A stretch of 6,591 nucleotides of DNA from assembly GCA_002317245.1 (NCBI GenBank), contig DCIU01000090.1, forward strand, positions 14,080 to 20,670. The letters run 5' to 3'. The notes under the pieces were generated by a model. The model was not told the DNA's origin. It did no database searches and saw only the letters and a program-made list of their open reading frames with translations. The stretch's first letter is position 1. Each line of letters starts with the position of its first letter. Shown here piece by piece: positions 6,442 through 6,591 of this stretch. The stretch comes from Lachnospiraceae bacterium UBA1718 (GTDB lineage Bacteria; Bacillota; Clostridia; Lachnospirales; Lachnospiraceae). Made by a program: the position numbers and the translations under genes.

Positions 6442-6591
6442 TTAACCTTGCTTATCCTTGTACAAGAACGGGAAGAGATCAACAATCTTCTGACTTACAA
6501 GCTCTTTGCGCTTGCTTCTGTTACTTTCCCTGATTTCGCTTATTTCTTTATTCTTAGTCCGCCATTCAGCTTCCTTCTCGAGCTTTATCTT
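6442..6591 (-). CDS. C-terminal end of an unidentified convergent gene (partial)
   Basis: On the minus strand one frame stays open from the right edge for 49 codons to a TAA at 6444-6442; the other two minus frames close within a few codons of the edge. The visible C-terminus runs from KIKLEKEAEWRTKNKE through RSKRKELVSQKI to VDLFPFLYKDKQG. It is rich in Lys, Glu and Arg with heptad-like hydrophobic spacing, which suggests a helical or coiled-coil tail. Codon choice resembles the neighbours (several AAG, GAG and AGA). The placement, with a bidirectional terminator 13 nt past its stop, supports a real gene. I do not recognise the family and the N-terminus lies outside the window, so no function is offered. 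Confidence 0.65.
   Translation of the reverse strand, partial: KIKLEKEAEWRTKNKEISEIRESNRSKRKELVSQKIVDLFPFLYKDKQG

Overview
The window looks like chromosomal core metabolism from a low- to mid-GC Firmicute, most likely a Lachnospiraceae-type Clostridium relative (Butyrivibrio/Coprococcus/Roseburia group). I infer this from protein flavour (clostridial GltD cysteine spacing, ANTAR regulator of the clostridial nitrogen-control type, DapL route to lysine), strong GGAGG ribosome binding sites, and codon choice (AAG favoured for Lys, AGA for Arg). No database search was possible.

Layout: five genes run head to tail on the + strand with gaps of 14 to 46 nt and read as one operon. They are the 3' half of gltB (1-2103, 5' end outside the window), gltD (2125-3633), an ANTAR-domain RNA-binding regulator (3680-4225), dapF (4240-5088) and dapL (5113-6324). 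The dapL gene ends in three consecutive in-frame stops. It is followed by a G-rich, doubly palindromic REP/MITE-like element (6328-6390), then a perfect 40-bp palindrome (6389-6428) that should act as a bidirectional terminator. The 3' end of a convergent, unidentified gene (6442-6591, - strand) runs off the right edge. There is no gene-free stretch above 300 bases; the longest is the 117 bases between dapL and the convergent gene.

How the genes fit together: GltB/GltD (NADPH-dependent glutamate synthase) turn glutamine plus 2-oxoglutarate into two glutamates. DapL uses glutamate as amino donor to make LL-diaminopimelate and returns 2-oxoglutarate. DapF epimerises LL-DAP to meso-DAP for lysine and peptidoglycan. 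The ANTAR protein between the two enzyme pairs has a degenerate receiver domain and resembles NitR-type antiterminators linked to nitrogen assimilation in clostridia, so it is a candidate post-transcriptional regulator of this or other nitrogen genes. The enzymes are ordinary. The points worth a second look are the joining of nitrogen assimilation to DAP synthesis around an ANTAR regulator, a hexaloop hairpin just before that regulator's ribosome binding site, and the G-rich repeat after dapL. I found no clear evidence of a wholly new system.
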